Positions 22,557-33,679 of a DNA stretch of 64,000 bases are shown here, in pieces. The DNA is from Fomes fomentarius (taxonomy: Eukaryota > Basidiomycota > Agaricomycetes > Polyporales > Polyporaceae), in contig JABYQN010000004.1 in NCBI GenBank assembly GCA_022606135.1, positions 2,852,001-2,916,000 on the forward strand, read 5' to 3'. A program made the position numbers and the translations under genes. Numbering within the stretch: position 1 is the stretch's first letter; each line of letters opens with the position of its first letter. Under the pieces are notes generated by a model. The model saw only the letters and a program-made list of their open reading frames with translations. It did not search any database and was not told where the DNA came from.

Positions 22557-25335
22557 ATGTCCTTCTCAACATCCTCTTTCTGCAACCCCGCTGGCACCTC
22601 GGGTGGAGAAGGTATGAACCAGCAAGCTACCCCCCACAGTCTCTCTTCTCTCTCCACTGCTAACGGTCTACAAGATGTCCAACAAAAGAGCACTATTGTC
22701 CGCAAGGCATGGGCTGGCGAGCTCGTCGGTCGGATCTTGGGCCACGATGGCACTCACGACGAGTTCATGAACCTCTTCGTTCCCTGCTCTGAACCCTATC
22801 AACCGAATGCAAATCTGGGCAATCCTTTCGAGTCCTACAAACCAAAACCGGGACAGGAGGTCGTCAGCTATCCGAATGTGGTGCGTGTTGACGGCTTCAT
22901 GTACAGTGCCTGTAATTTGACACGTCCAATTTAGCTCAAAGGCTTGAACACGCTCGTCGACAACTTCGGCGATGCCAAGGTGACATTTGTCGATTCACAC
23001 TCCGTCAAACTTCTGTTTCCCTTCCGCGCATTTCACAAGAGCCACCACGTCTCTTACCCTGACATCGCCGTCTCATTCCCGGGAAAGACCTTGACGAAGA
23101 ACGAAGTGGCTCAGTCGCAATGGGAGAAGATCTCGTTGATCATCGAAGTCAAGCCCGAGAAAGGACAAGATCCGTTCGTAGCGGAGAGGGCAGGCGCTGC
23201 GCACACGGACACCATTATTCAAGTCGCACGCAACGCCCGGAACCTGATGCTTACTCATGGCCTCCTCGCCGCATACGTCGTAGGCATCTATGGCACTGTG
23301 GTGCGTCTTGCTCGATTCGATCACACGGCGGCTGTCGTATCTCAGCCCTTCGACATCCACATACAATCACATATACTTCAACGTTTCCTCTGGCACTTTA
23401 CGCACCCTGTCGTCGACGGCCCGACTGTTGGTTGGGATCCTACTGTACGGCGACTGGACGAGGACGATAGGGCATGGGTGAAGAAATGGTTGGACCTCCT
23501 TGAAGAGGAGGTTGACAACTTCGAGGAGGATATTGTGCACGGTCGCCGAGCTTGGGTCTTTGACGAGCGGACTGGAACGATGTCCCCGTGGATTCTGTAC
23601 AGGCCGGTGAACATCAACGCACGACTCTTTTCTCGTGCCACTTCGGTGTGGCGTGTCATCGAGGACACGCGTGTACATGAGGAAGAAACTGGTCGGCTCG
23701 TTGACTGCGAGACTTCTGGACTGCCTCGAGTGCGCATCATGAAGGACTCCTGGCGCCAAGTTGTCCGGAAGTCTGAAGCTTCGTTCTACCACCGCTTGGC
23801 AGATAGGATTCCAGAGGAACGTAGGCATGGTCTCACGAAACTCGAGTGCGGTGCGGATCTTGGACAATGGGAGGTGCGCCAGTGGGAGCAGTCGTCACCG
23901 AACGTTTCGTATATGAATGGTCAGCGCGACCTACGCCTATCCCCTGGTTATCAACTTCAAACCCCCGATGCATCCCGTTCCTCTACTCCTACTCTCTCTT
24001 CTTCATCAAAGCAATTCCCCCTTCCACTTCCCTTCCATCAGACTTTCTCTTGGACTGTAGTGCGGGGCCTTGATTCTACCTATCGCGAACGAAGCCACAT
24101 GCGTTTCGTGATGGCTGATATCGGTCGACCGATCACGAAGTTCAAGAGGACTCGAGACCTGATCGGTGCATTCAAGGACGCTATCATTGGTGTGTAAACG
24201 TTCTTCGAGTTAATGAGTGACGAGATACTAAAATTCATTTCAGGACATAAGCTTGCATGCCAGGAAGGGAAGATTCTCCATCGTGATGTCAGCGTCGGGA
24301 ATATCCTTATGGTCGACAAACCTGAAAATTCGCGATTTAAGGGATTCATTCACGACTTTGATTATAGCTCCATGGAGGAAGAACTTCCGGAACTCATTGA
24401 GGAGGAGGACGACGACGGGGACGACGGAGATCCTGACGATTGGGACACCGATGATTGGAAGGGTGATGCATCTGGCTCTGTCGCTATGACCAACAATGCA
24501 CTGCAGAAAGAGCGGACTGTGAGTATGCATTGTCATGTCATCTCATCATCGTCTCTTAGTACAAGTCCACTGACAAGTTCTCTAGGGCACGTACTACTTC
24601 ATGCCCGTTGACATGTTGTTGGGGCACATGCCACTCATCCACACACTCCGTCACGACCTGGAGTCATTTTACTGGGTTTTGCTCTGGGTCATCTTTCGCC
24701 ATACTAAACACAGCCGCACCCAAGCTATCTGCGAAGAGATATTTGTGTATGGCAACGATAGCAACGCCAGCCATCTCAAGATAGGTTGGCTGAATTCTCA
24801 GGTGCCTCACCTCAAGAGCCAACTGAAGATCGCACAAAACCGGCCGTTGACTAGGCTCATCCGCAAGTATGGCGCTCTCGTCTGCGGTTTTGTACGCGAT
24901 CAGTCCAATCTAGACCACGACTCCGTGCTCGCGCTCTTCGACGAAGCGCTCAACGACTCGGAGAGATGGCCGCAGGAGGATGACTTCGTCGAATGTACCT
25001 TGCTCGATAAGCCCAAGTCTCAGTCTCTCCTGCAGCCCATTATCCCCGCTTCACGTGGCGTTCTCCCTCTCCCTTCCCTCTATGAGTCCATGCAACGGTC
25101 TGCGGCTCGGCTGCACGCCGGCACACGTGCGGTGCACAGCGCTCCTGGCTCTGCGATGACGTTCGCGCCTCAGACCTCATTGACATCCGTTGGCACGAAG
25201 CGACGGGGCGACGACGCGGAGGACACCACAGTTACCCAAGAACAAGCAACTGCTGGACCCTCGAGGCTCAGCTTGCACGACAGCGTGTCGTCCAAGCGTC
25301 GGAAGACAGACCGCTCTGTTACGCCTTCGGTGTAA
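22557..25335 (+). CDS. FunK1 fungal-type protein kinase, copy 4 (846 aa)
   Basis: Five exons: 22557-22611, 22675-22880, 22935-24189, 24244-24518 and 24586-25335, in frame to 2541 nt. The N-terminal block shows PD at 129-130, E-V-K at 158-160 and Gln 183 in an QVARNAR helix, followed by a strand AAYVVGIYG. The kinase part has a probable ATP-binding Lys 357 (RIMKDSW), HRD at 518-520, Asn 525, DFD at 543-545, an acidic insert and the RHDLESFYWVLLWVIFRHT helix. The tail has SSKRRK near the end, a likely nuclear signal. The first intron also stays in frame, so an unspliced start region would still read through. Its tail resembles the relic at 45335-45530. All residues expected for an active FunK1 kinase are present apart from the family-typical DFD. 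Confidence 0.88.
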
Positions 25336-26021
25336 CTCAACCTTCATAGGATAGGCTTCAAGTCCGGGTTGTGCAGATGACGTTTCTGTGTCTGTATACG
25401 TCATGTATTGTATAGCGTTCTGATGTCTCGTTTTGTCGGACAATTTGCTTGTCACATCTAACTGCGCCAACCTACGAAAGACGGAACGGAAGATTTTCGA
25501 TAACACGTCAATATATATGGGTAAGATCTCGCATAAAGACTAGAGAGTCAGCCTCGTGGATATAGATTTGTTCTGTATTCGCTACTCACGTCCGATTCGT
25601 GGTAGGACTCCATTCTCAAGCCGTAACAAAATCATTCCCCGCATCCATCTTAAGTCTCGCTTTGATTCTCACATAGATACAAACAGAACTGAATGTGCTA
25701 TGCCCAGCTGACGAATTGTATGTAAGATCTCTGATGAAGGCTTCTTGAAGTTTGGGGACAGCCCTCGTAGTACTTCTTGCGGCGGGTGGGAAATATGACA
25801 TTATTCACTTGAGTTGTCGGTCGTAGTACTACTTCTTATTAGAGCTGACGTACGTTGACAATGCATGGATATGGAGCAATATCACGGTGTAGACAGTACA
25901 GGGACAGGAATGCCGCGATGTGCGAAGACGATAAGAACATAAACGTGAAGTGATACGAAGTATGAAAATAATGAGATGAGTGCACTTCGGACGTTCAAAC
26001 ACTAGTAGAGAAACCTGCCCA
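25336..26021. other. Intergenic between convergent FunK1 copies 4 and 5
   Basis: This lies between two convergent 3' ends. I see no gene, repeat or clear polyadenylation signal worth calling. Confidence 0.45.
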
Positions 26022-28942
26022 TTATGTCTTCTTGTTTGGGCCACTCCGTTTCCCTCGACCACCATTCCTCGACCCTCGTCGCTTAGGCTCTACGCGAGTG
26101 GGAGTACGGCGAGGAGGGGCACTGGCGTTCAGTTTCCGCCTCTTCGACGATCCCCCGCTGTTGGAGGGCCCAGCTTGTGGGACACTCGCCGGCTCTGCGG
26201 GACCCGCGGCTTCGCGCTTCGTTTGCGCACGAGTGCGTGGGCCATCTCCACGGGTAGCAGCCGGATGAGAACGAGTCCGCGCAAGGGGTGCTCCGACCCC
26301 GTTCTCTTTGTCTTGATCCACCCCGCGTCCAATTGCTACGTCGGCCTCGAGTGCTTCCAATGCTTCTTCAAGACCGGCTGCTTCGATTTCGTCATCGGAC
26401 GTTCCATCCTCTTCTTCGGGATCCTCAACGTCGTCGTCGTCCTCCTCTTCGATGGGTACATCAACATCGAGACTATCGTCGTCGTCGCCAAGTCCCGTCG
26501 TTCCCGTTGCTCCGGCGACCGCAGTGCCTATATGCCTGTCAAGTAGTGTGCATTTTACAAAGTCGTCCTTCGGCCAGTTCTTCTCCTGACTGATGGCCTT
26601 CCGGAAGATCTCGAGGACAGAGTCGTGATTCAGGATCTCTGCGGGATTTGGGTGTTCGGCCGAACGATGCAAAAGAGACCTGAACTCCAGGAGGAGAGTC
26701 GTGAGGGGCGCATTTCCCTCCACGACCAGATCCCGGGCTTGAAAAAGGATCCAGTATGACTTCGCTGCAGCGGCCGAGCGGTCGTTGCCGAGAATAAAGA
26801 CATCCTTGCACACCTCCTGTCCAAGAGTATGTTCCGTGTGTCGTAAGACGAGCCGGAGGAGAACCCAGTAGGCTGACTCGAGGTCATGGTGGACATCATG
26901 GACTATCGGTTTGTGACTGCCAAGGATTGCTACCGCCATGTAGTAGAAAGTTCCCTAATGTAGCCACCAAATCAGTAAAGGGGCATCGTGAATCGGAGAG
27001 ATACCCGCTTACCGTCCGCTCTTTTCGATGGTCGTCTAGTTTGATCACCTCGAAGAGAGCAGCACTGACTGGGTCAGATTGCCTCCCGGGTATCACCTCC
27101 GTCATGGAGCTATAGTCGAAGTCATGGAGGAATCCGCCACGCGTGGAATCCTCTGCGATTAGGATGTTCCCAAGACTGATGTCACGATGGAGGATGCCTG
27201 CGATCTCCCACGCCGATTTATGTCCTGCCGCGAGGTTAGTACAATGATGACGCGAAGTAGTGAACGATAGAAATGCTCACCCTCAATCGCCTTCATGATT
27301 GCCAATACCACCTGAAATGTGCTCTCGAACTCGTTGAGAGGGCGTCCAACGTCTGCAACTACCATCCGCATCTGGCTCCGCTCTCGAGATGTGTAGTCCT
27401 TCCCCAACCCAATCGCCCAAGAGAACGTCTGGTGTTGAGGATAAGGTAGCGGGAATGGCCCCTCTGCTTCCTCAGTCGTTTGAGAGGAGGACGGACTGCT
27501 GTCAGTAGAACTAGAGGCGGATGACGCATCAGTGGATTGCAGCCGTAAGCCCTGCTTTCCTTCAATAACACTGAGGTTCGGAGAGGACTCCATCCAGCTC
27601 CTCACTTCTCGCACGCCTTGGTCTCCTCCTCCTATGAACCTCGGAAGACCGACCCAATCATCCTCCCGAGTAAAAGCTTGTGTCATGCGCTCGTAGAATC
27701 GCACTTCAGAAATACGAACAAGCTGTCGCCATGCCTCCTTATAGATCACCGTCCTCACAGTCTCGTCGGTAGTTGGGTTGTCAATCAGAGTCCCATCCCC
27801 GTCAGGGTCCAGAATACGAGTATCTTCAAGAGCTCGCCAGACAGTGGTAGCACGCGAAAAGAGCCGCGCGTTGACATCGATGAGCTGATACAGGAGATAA
27901 GGCGTTGTCGACCCGTCAAGCTCGTTGTACACTTCGACTCTCCGACCTTTGGAAAACTCGGTGGTGCGAGTATCAACCTCGCTGTCTTCCATCCCCGAAC
28001 GACGGAGCTGCGATTTCACCCATTCTTCATCGTCGACCGACAACTTCCGGCAAGTCGGATCGCAGCCAACGACAGAGGTGCCCACACAGGGATGAGTGAA
28101 GTGCCAGAAGAACCTCTGAAGCAGGTGGGGCTGTTGCTTGATGTCGAAAGGCTGCGAGACCACAGCAGAGGTGTGGTCGAAACGTGCGATTCGAGCGGTA
28201 GTGCCGTAGATGCCCAGCACAATGACCGCAAGAGACCCGTGTGCTAGAAGGAGATTACGTGCGTTACGGGCTAGTTGAATTGCTGTGCGTTGATGTTTAT
28301 TGCCCTTCCTTCCAGTGGCGAACGGATCCTTGGCGGACGTGGTTTTGACCTCCAAGACTGTCGACATGCGTTGCCACTGAGCGCTCTTGATATCTTCTAG
28401 AGAAGGTGTGTCGCCGGGGAATGAGACAGCGATATCAGGCGCGGATTTGTGATGGTTCTCGGCGAAGGCATCAAAAGGGAAGGACATCATGCAGTCGTGG
28501 GTAGCATGGAAAGTGAGCTTGCAATCGTCCTCAAAGGAAGACACAAGCTTGTTCAGGCCCGCAAGCTTAAGAGAGAGGTTAGGAGAGCAATGACACGATA
28601 GAAGAATAACCAGCGCACCAGTCCGGGGTACGACTCCTTCTCCTGGCCCTTCTTCGGTAGATAGGAGCTGAACGGCCCTCTTGAAATTTTGTGTTGGGAG
28701 CGTATGTAAGGTGTCGAGCAGGGAACGAAAGTGTCGAGGTAGCTTTCGGTGGAGTGTTTGTAGATGTGGATCCTGCCTTTGAGCTCTTCGCGCCATGCCT
28801 CGAAGACGATCTTGCTGTCCTGGTTGACTTCTGCACGAGTGTTAGCTTGGCTGGACGAGCGGTGGAAGCGCATGCTGACGCGGGTAGCCATACCTGCAGC
28901 CAGGCAGGAAGATGTGCCCGTGTATCGTGTTGAGATGGACAT
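26022..28942 (-). CDS. FunK1 fungal-type protein kinase, copy 5 (896 aa), transposon inserted upstream
   Basis: Minus-strand exons: 28942-28894, 28830-28619, 28565-27281, 27224-27013 and 26954-26022, in frame to 2691 nt. PD is at 130-131, E-V-K at 159-161 and the helix has QLARNAR. The kinase has YKEAW, HRD at 528-530, DFD and the HDLESAYWVLLRLVLRHT helix. The tail has a long acidic stretch (EEEDDDD) and then GGSSKRRK. The usual ERSHMR hinge segment reads ERSQMR here and in copy 8. Copy 8 (54316-57221) is nearly identical but inverted. A TA-flanked transposon starts only 18 bp before the ATG, so the ancestral promoter, matched upstream of copy 8, now lies 2.9 kb away at 31853-31918. The coding frame is intact but expression is doubtful. 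Confidence 0.87.
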
Positions 28943-28960
28943 CATATAGATGGACGCGTA

Positions 28961-31850
28961 AGATTGGCCGCACACACTCTTGACTAGGGTCACATGACCA
29001 ATTTTGTCACATCGGCGTCATTTTGGCTGGGAGAAACCATTCAAGAACTAAAGGCTCGACAATGAGCTCACGTATTGAGAATTCGAAACCATCAGATTGT
29101 AGATAGCACATACTCAAACACTTTGATGGTTTCCGAATTGTCGAATTGTGTCACTAGTCAAAGTAGATAGACCAGCAATGTACGAGCGCCAAATCTCAGA
29201 ATATTCAGAATAATCCAACAGAAATCCAAGAAATAATGACTCGAGCAGTGATGGCAACCTGCTTCACAACAATGCCTCCTAGGGGAAAGCGAGCTCGTAT
29301 TGCACTGGAGAATCTAGGTTCTCATGCTCAGAAGAAGAGAAGAATTGTACCTATTAGAAGCCAATCAGACGGTCAAGAGAATGAGGCATGTACCACCACC
29401 ATGACATGGATGCACACCAGTAGGATACTAACAGCACTCTACAGCCTCCTCGCACTCCTCCTCCATGTTCATGGCCCTCACTATCATTCAAGAATAGTGT
29501 GGACAGAGCAACGAGAATCCACGCCTCCATAAACACCACTTTCTCTCAAATCAGGCAGCCGGCATGGTCTTCTCCCGATCCGATGCCGTCACCGAGCACT
29601 TCTGTGACTTCACACCCTATGACATCATTGCGACATCATCCTTCCCTGTCTCCTGAGGCCGGTCCATCCGTTCCGAAGACTGTCAATCCGCTGTCAACAT
29701 CTCCCACAGCACCCCACGTCATATTCTCACCACTGTCACAATACCATCAGTCCGGAGTTCCTGCAGGGAAGAAGCGTGCATGCCCGGAGCCTGTTCCATC
29801 AATTGGCGCCGCTCAATCTGCCCTCAAGGACGTCAGCAATCTGTTGCGTCCACCAAGGAAGACAGGTCGGGGACACTTGCCTTTCAAGGCAGGGAGCGAC
29901 CGCCTGCGCGAGCGGCTGTCACAGATAGAGATTTTTCTCGGTCATTACGTTGACTCCAAGTCGACAGAGACCTGGCGAAGGCTGTCTATCTACACAGCTC
30001 AAGCACTGCGCAAGGGTGAAGCTCTTGCTCGAGCTTTGCGGAAATGGACCCGTGCATTCATCATGGATCGTCATGCCTTGCCCTATGAGGCTAAGAACAC
30101 TTGGACAAAGTCTTTGCTCGAGAGACATCCAGAGCTTAAAGCTGATGTGCTCGCTCACCTACAGAGTCTTGGCAAATATGTATGTGCTATGGACATTGTG
30201 CATCTCATGTCAGACCTGGTGCTACTTGACCGATATGGACTTGCGAGCCCTATCTCCCTCTCGACTGCTCAACACTGGATGCACACACTCGAGTACCGGT
30301 GGACAAAGGACCCTAGTGGACAGTTCGTCGATGGGCATGAGCGGGCTGATGTTGTCAACTATCGCCAATCTCATTTCCTCCCAGGGATGGCCCGTTCCGA
30401 TCCATACACACGTGAGTGGGATGCAGACGGTGCGGAGATCCCCACTCCTCCCGAAGCCCCACGTCCTGTCGAGCAGCGGGCTGTCTATTGGTGGCATGAT
30501 GAATCGGTCTTCTATGCTCATGACCGGCGCCGCACGCGATGGGTCCACAAAACAGAAAAGGCAGTACCCCGCCCAAAGGGGGAGGGAGCTTCCCTAATGG
30601 CAGCCGATTTCGTATCAGCAGATTATGGATGGCTTCGCTCTCCTGATGGGCAGGAATCTGCCCGTGTTCTGTTCAAGCCTGGCAAGAACCGAGACGGTTA
30701 CTTCACCCACGAGGAGATTCTAGCCCATGCAACAATGGCAATGAACATCCTCAAGAAGCATTACCCCCATGAGCGCCATATCTTCATCTTCGACAATGCC
30801 CCTACCCACCTCAAACGTGCAGCAGATGCTTTATCTGCTCGCCACATGTCGAAGAATCCAACAGGCCCCAACAGGCCCATTTTCGGCGTCGAAACACATG
30901 TGCTCAATGAGCAACGGAAGCCGGTTTACGGACCCGATGGGAAGGTTCTCAAGACCCGGATCCGTATGGAGGATGCTCGGCTCCCTAACGGGGAGCCCCA
31001 ATCTCTTTACTTTGAGAGCGGTGCCCAAATGGGGTTGTTCAAGGGGATGGCACGCATTCTGGAGGAGCGCGGATATGAAAATGCAAGGAACTTACGTGCA
31101 CAATGCCCGGACTTCAAATGCAAGCCTCCTGCACTTGACTGCTGTTGCCGTCGCCTGCTCTTCAATCAGCCGGACTTCCGAGACGTCGAGACTCTTCTGG
31201 AAGCACACTGCAAAATGCATGGAGTCGAAATCTTGTTCCTCCCGAAGTTCCATTGCGAGTTGAACTGCATAGAACAGTGCTGGGGATATGCCAAACGAGT
31301 ATACCGCGAGAATCCGATGTCCTCATCCGAAGCAGACCTTGAGAGGAACGTGATAGCGGCGCTCGATTCAGTGCCTCTAGTATCCATCCGGCGGTGAGTT
31401 TCCTCACGACGCACTTGGACAGAACCTTAAATGACATCATGCTTCTTCTTTCGATCCGACTATGCCGGGCATCCTGCAGATTCTACACTCGTGCTCACCG
31501 CTTCATGGACGCATATCGCCGTGGATTAGATGGGAAGCAAGCTGCATGGGCAGCAAAGAAGTATCGCAGCCACCGTGTCCTCCCTAATGGCATCCTTGCT
31601 GAGCTTGACCGAGCAGGTATAACCCCTGCAAGTACTACTCCCTAATATCCCCCTGAACCCATCCCTCAGACATACTTTCCATTCCTGATACCTCTTATGA
31701 CAGCCATAGACTAATCATATGGACCGTACATTGCTATAACACCTCTGCGGACCTTATCATGTCTTATTCAGTACGCGAATGTCTTAGACGCCCACTTCAC
31801 GTGATCGTCACACCGTGACGACCCTAGTCAAGAGTGTGTGCGGCCAATCT
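28961..31850 (+). mobile_element. Tc1/mariner-like DNA transposon, 2890 bp, TA target duplication
   Basis: Perfect 31 bp terminal inverted repeats lie at 28961-28991 and 31820-31850; each starts AGATTGGCCGCAC reading inward. TA dinucleotides flank the element at 28959-28960 and 31851-31852. The sequence on both outer sides is continuous in the paralogous locus upstream of copy 8 (about 54235-54300), which serves as an empty site. Inside is one transposase gene on the plus strand with intact catalytic motifs. Perfect ends and an open transposase suggest a recent and possibly autonomous element. TA duplication and the DDE motifs point to the Tc1/mariner (IS630) group, although the transposase is unusually long. 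Confidence 0.88.
29272..31645 (+). CDS. DDE transposase of the TA-flanked element
   Basis: Proposed exons: 29272-29385, 29445-31393 and 31480-31645. The first intron would be GC-AG with a TACTAAC branch site; translation might instead begin inside the second exon at 29582. The second intron (86 bp, GTGAGT..CAG) is clear because the next exon continues with FYTRAHRFMDAYRRGL. The N-terminus is basic (KRARIAL, KKRR), as expected for a nuclear DNA-binding protein. Catalytic motifs: WWHDESVF (first Asp), HIFIFDNAPTH (second Asp) and FHCELNCIEQCWGYAKR (Glu). The second Asp and the Glu are about 160 residues apart, against about 34 in classic Tc1. The insert is Cys-rich (QCPDFKC, then DCCCRR). It acts in cut-and-paste transposition of its own element. 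Confidence 0.82.
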
Positions 31851-31852
31851 TA

Positions 31853-31918
31853 TGGAAGTGGAGGTTCGGAATGAACAATGAGTTATGCGACAGACCACAA
31901 GCGCTGGGTGGCGGTGAG
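31853..31918 (-). promoter_or_regulatory. Displaced upstream sequence of FunK1 copy 5
   Basis: This stretch matches the reverse complement of about 54230-54290 upstream of copy 8 (shared GGAGGTTCGG, GAACAATGAGTTATGCGAC). It must have adjoined the copy 5 start codon before the transposon landed. The match stops 14 bp before the Ty3 LTR. Confidence 0.6.
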
Positions 31919-31931
31919 GTAGGCTCTCAGT

Positions 31932-32199
31932 TGATACGGCGACACTCGGCTACGCGTGACTAAGCACGGCTATGAGCGGAAAATGCACCAAGTCGAAGCT
32001 GGAGGCTTCTCCGAGCTCGACTGGTCACTCTTATATTAAGAACTTCTTATTAAATACATGCACAGAGTTCGTGTATCTACAGCAGGTTCCAGCACGAATC
32101 AGAAAGCACAAGCGGAGTGAAACTAGTGTACAGACGACAACGGGCGCGCAAGCGCGGAGTTTGAAAATAGATACCGAATTGGGAATGTTCGTAACATCA
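31932..32199 (-). repeat. 3' LTR of the Ty3 element
   Basis: 268 bp with TG...CA ends, identical by eye to 40592-40859. A LysTyr-type frame inside it is not a gene, since it lies wholly within the LTR and recurs in the other copy. Confidence 0.92.
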
Positions 32200-32231
32200 C
32201 CCTCCCTTCAGATTCGCGTCCACGCGATACG

Positions 32232-33679
32232 TCATAACTCCCCCGCCTCCTCACTCTCCTTCGGTCGTGCTAATATCAAAACCTCCCGCAACTCGTCTGA
32301 ATACGGCGCTAGCCCTGCATCCTTTCTGCGTTGCTGCCACCTCGCGAAGACCGCCTGCCACCTACTCCAACTATCCCATTCATTCTCGTAGCGGTGTTCG
32401 GACTGAAGGAGCCGCGCTTGAGCTCGCGTAACACCTACTTGCTCGGATGGACGCCGGGGCTGGATTCTGATGGTAGGCATGCGCGGCGCTGTCGGGTTCT
32501 TGGCGTGGTAAGCGTCCAGGAGGGCCTTACTTTCCGTTTTCAGTCGACCACGCGCCTCCCAGGTCGCATCGGATCGTGGCCGGTTCTTCCATTTGACAAG
32601 ATAGGTGAGTTTTCCCCGCTTAACCTTTGAGTCCAGAATTTCTTCCGGTTCGTCCCCTGTCGCAAGTACATTGGGGACGGACCGTTCAACTTTCTGGTTG
32701 GGGAACTCGGGGTCGTTTGCCGGAGTGAGTAAGACCTCGTTGAAGACGGGGTGGATGGCCCTCCATCCCTTCGGAAGCTTCAGCTTGTACGCGCTGGCGC
32801 CAACCTTCGACGCGATCTGGAACGGCCCATACCGCTTGTCGTCAAGCTTCTTGCTCGAGCGCTCGGTAGTGATGTTGAACGAATCTAGGTATACCCAATC
32901 CCCTGGCTCGTACTGCCGTGATTCCATCCGGTGCTTATCGTACTGACGCTTCATTGCCTCCTTAGCTAAGGTAAGCGCAGCACCTGCCTCCTCCTGTATC
33001 CGTTTCATCCGCGCCGCATACTGCTCTGCTGACTCAGTTTTAACCTCCTTTGCAGTCTCTACTCCGGTGAACGGGTCTCTCCCGTGCGTCATGAAGAATG
33101 GCGAATAGCCGGTACCTGAATGTACCCGTGTTCGGTAGGAGAACGCCGCAAGCGGAAGCCACTCCGGCCAGTCCGTCTGTCTGTGATTGATGAAGATCCG
33201 TAAGTAATTCTCCACTTCCTGATTCAGCCGCTCTGTCTGTCCGTCTGTCTGGGGGTGATATGCGGTGCTTGGGTTCCCCTGGATCCCGAGCTTCCGGTAT
33301 AGATCTCGGATCATGTTAGAGACAAAGATGGAGCCTCGATCCGAGAAGACACGACGTGGGATTCCGTGCTGCGTGACGACGTGCCTGACCAGTAGATTAG
33401 CCCATCCTTCCGAGCTTAACTCGTCTGTTGTAGGAATCGCAATGTAATCCTTAGATTTCAAGTCTATTATCATAAGGATCGCGTTGTGACCCTGGGCATC
33501 TGGTAAGTGTGTGATCATGTCTACAGAGATATATTCCCAGTTGTATTCCGGCACTGGGTTGGGGTGTAGTGGTGCCGCACGTGGTTGCCGGTCTATTTTG
33601 GTACGCTGACAGATTGAACATCCTTTGACGTAGGTCTGCACATCACGTCTGATGGAAGGCCACCAGTACGAGCGCTGTA
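32232..33679 (-). pseudogene. Ty3 pol fragment: integrase and chromodomain
   Basis: The frame shows the zinc-binding and core integrase parts (YWWPSIRRDVQTYV, CSICQRTK, then VDMITHLPDAQG, an FSDRGSIF segment and HPQTDGQTERLNQ). A GPF/Y-like module (YGPFQIASKVG) and a chromodomain (LTYLVKWKNRPRSDATWE) come next, and a tail of about 90 residues follows. The open frame runs on upstream to 34067, but that part is read-through of the nested TIR element. Integrase with a chromodomain normally steers insertion to heterochromatin. It is cut off from the rest of pol by the element at 33680-34885. Confidence 0.88.

Noticed and set aside
29499..31397. Transposase as a complete single-exon gene
   Set aside because: The frame ends at SIRR, but the family continues; a clean intron (31394-31479) leads to the matching C-terminal exon.
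28961..31850. PIF/Harbinger assignment for the 2.9 kb element
   Set aside because: The duplication is TA rather than a three-base TWA when compared with the empty site near 54290, and the transposase motifs are Tc1/mariner-like.
31972..32391. Open frame of 139 codons at the Ty3 3' end, repeated in part at 40632-40910
   Set aside because: It lies mostly within the LTR, antisense to the element, and appears in both LTRs only because they are identical.
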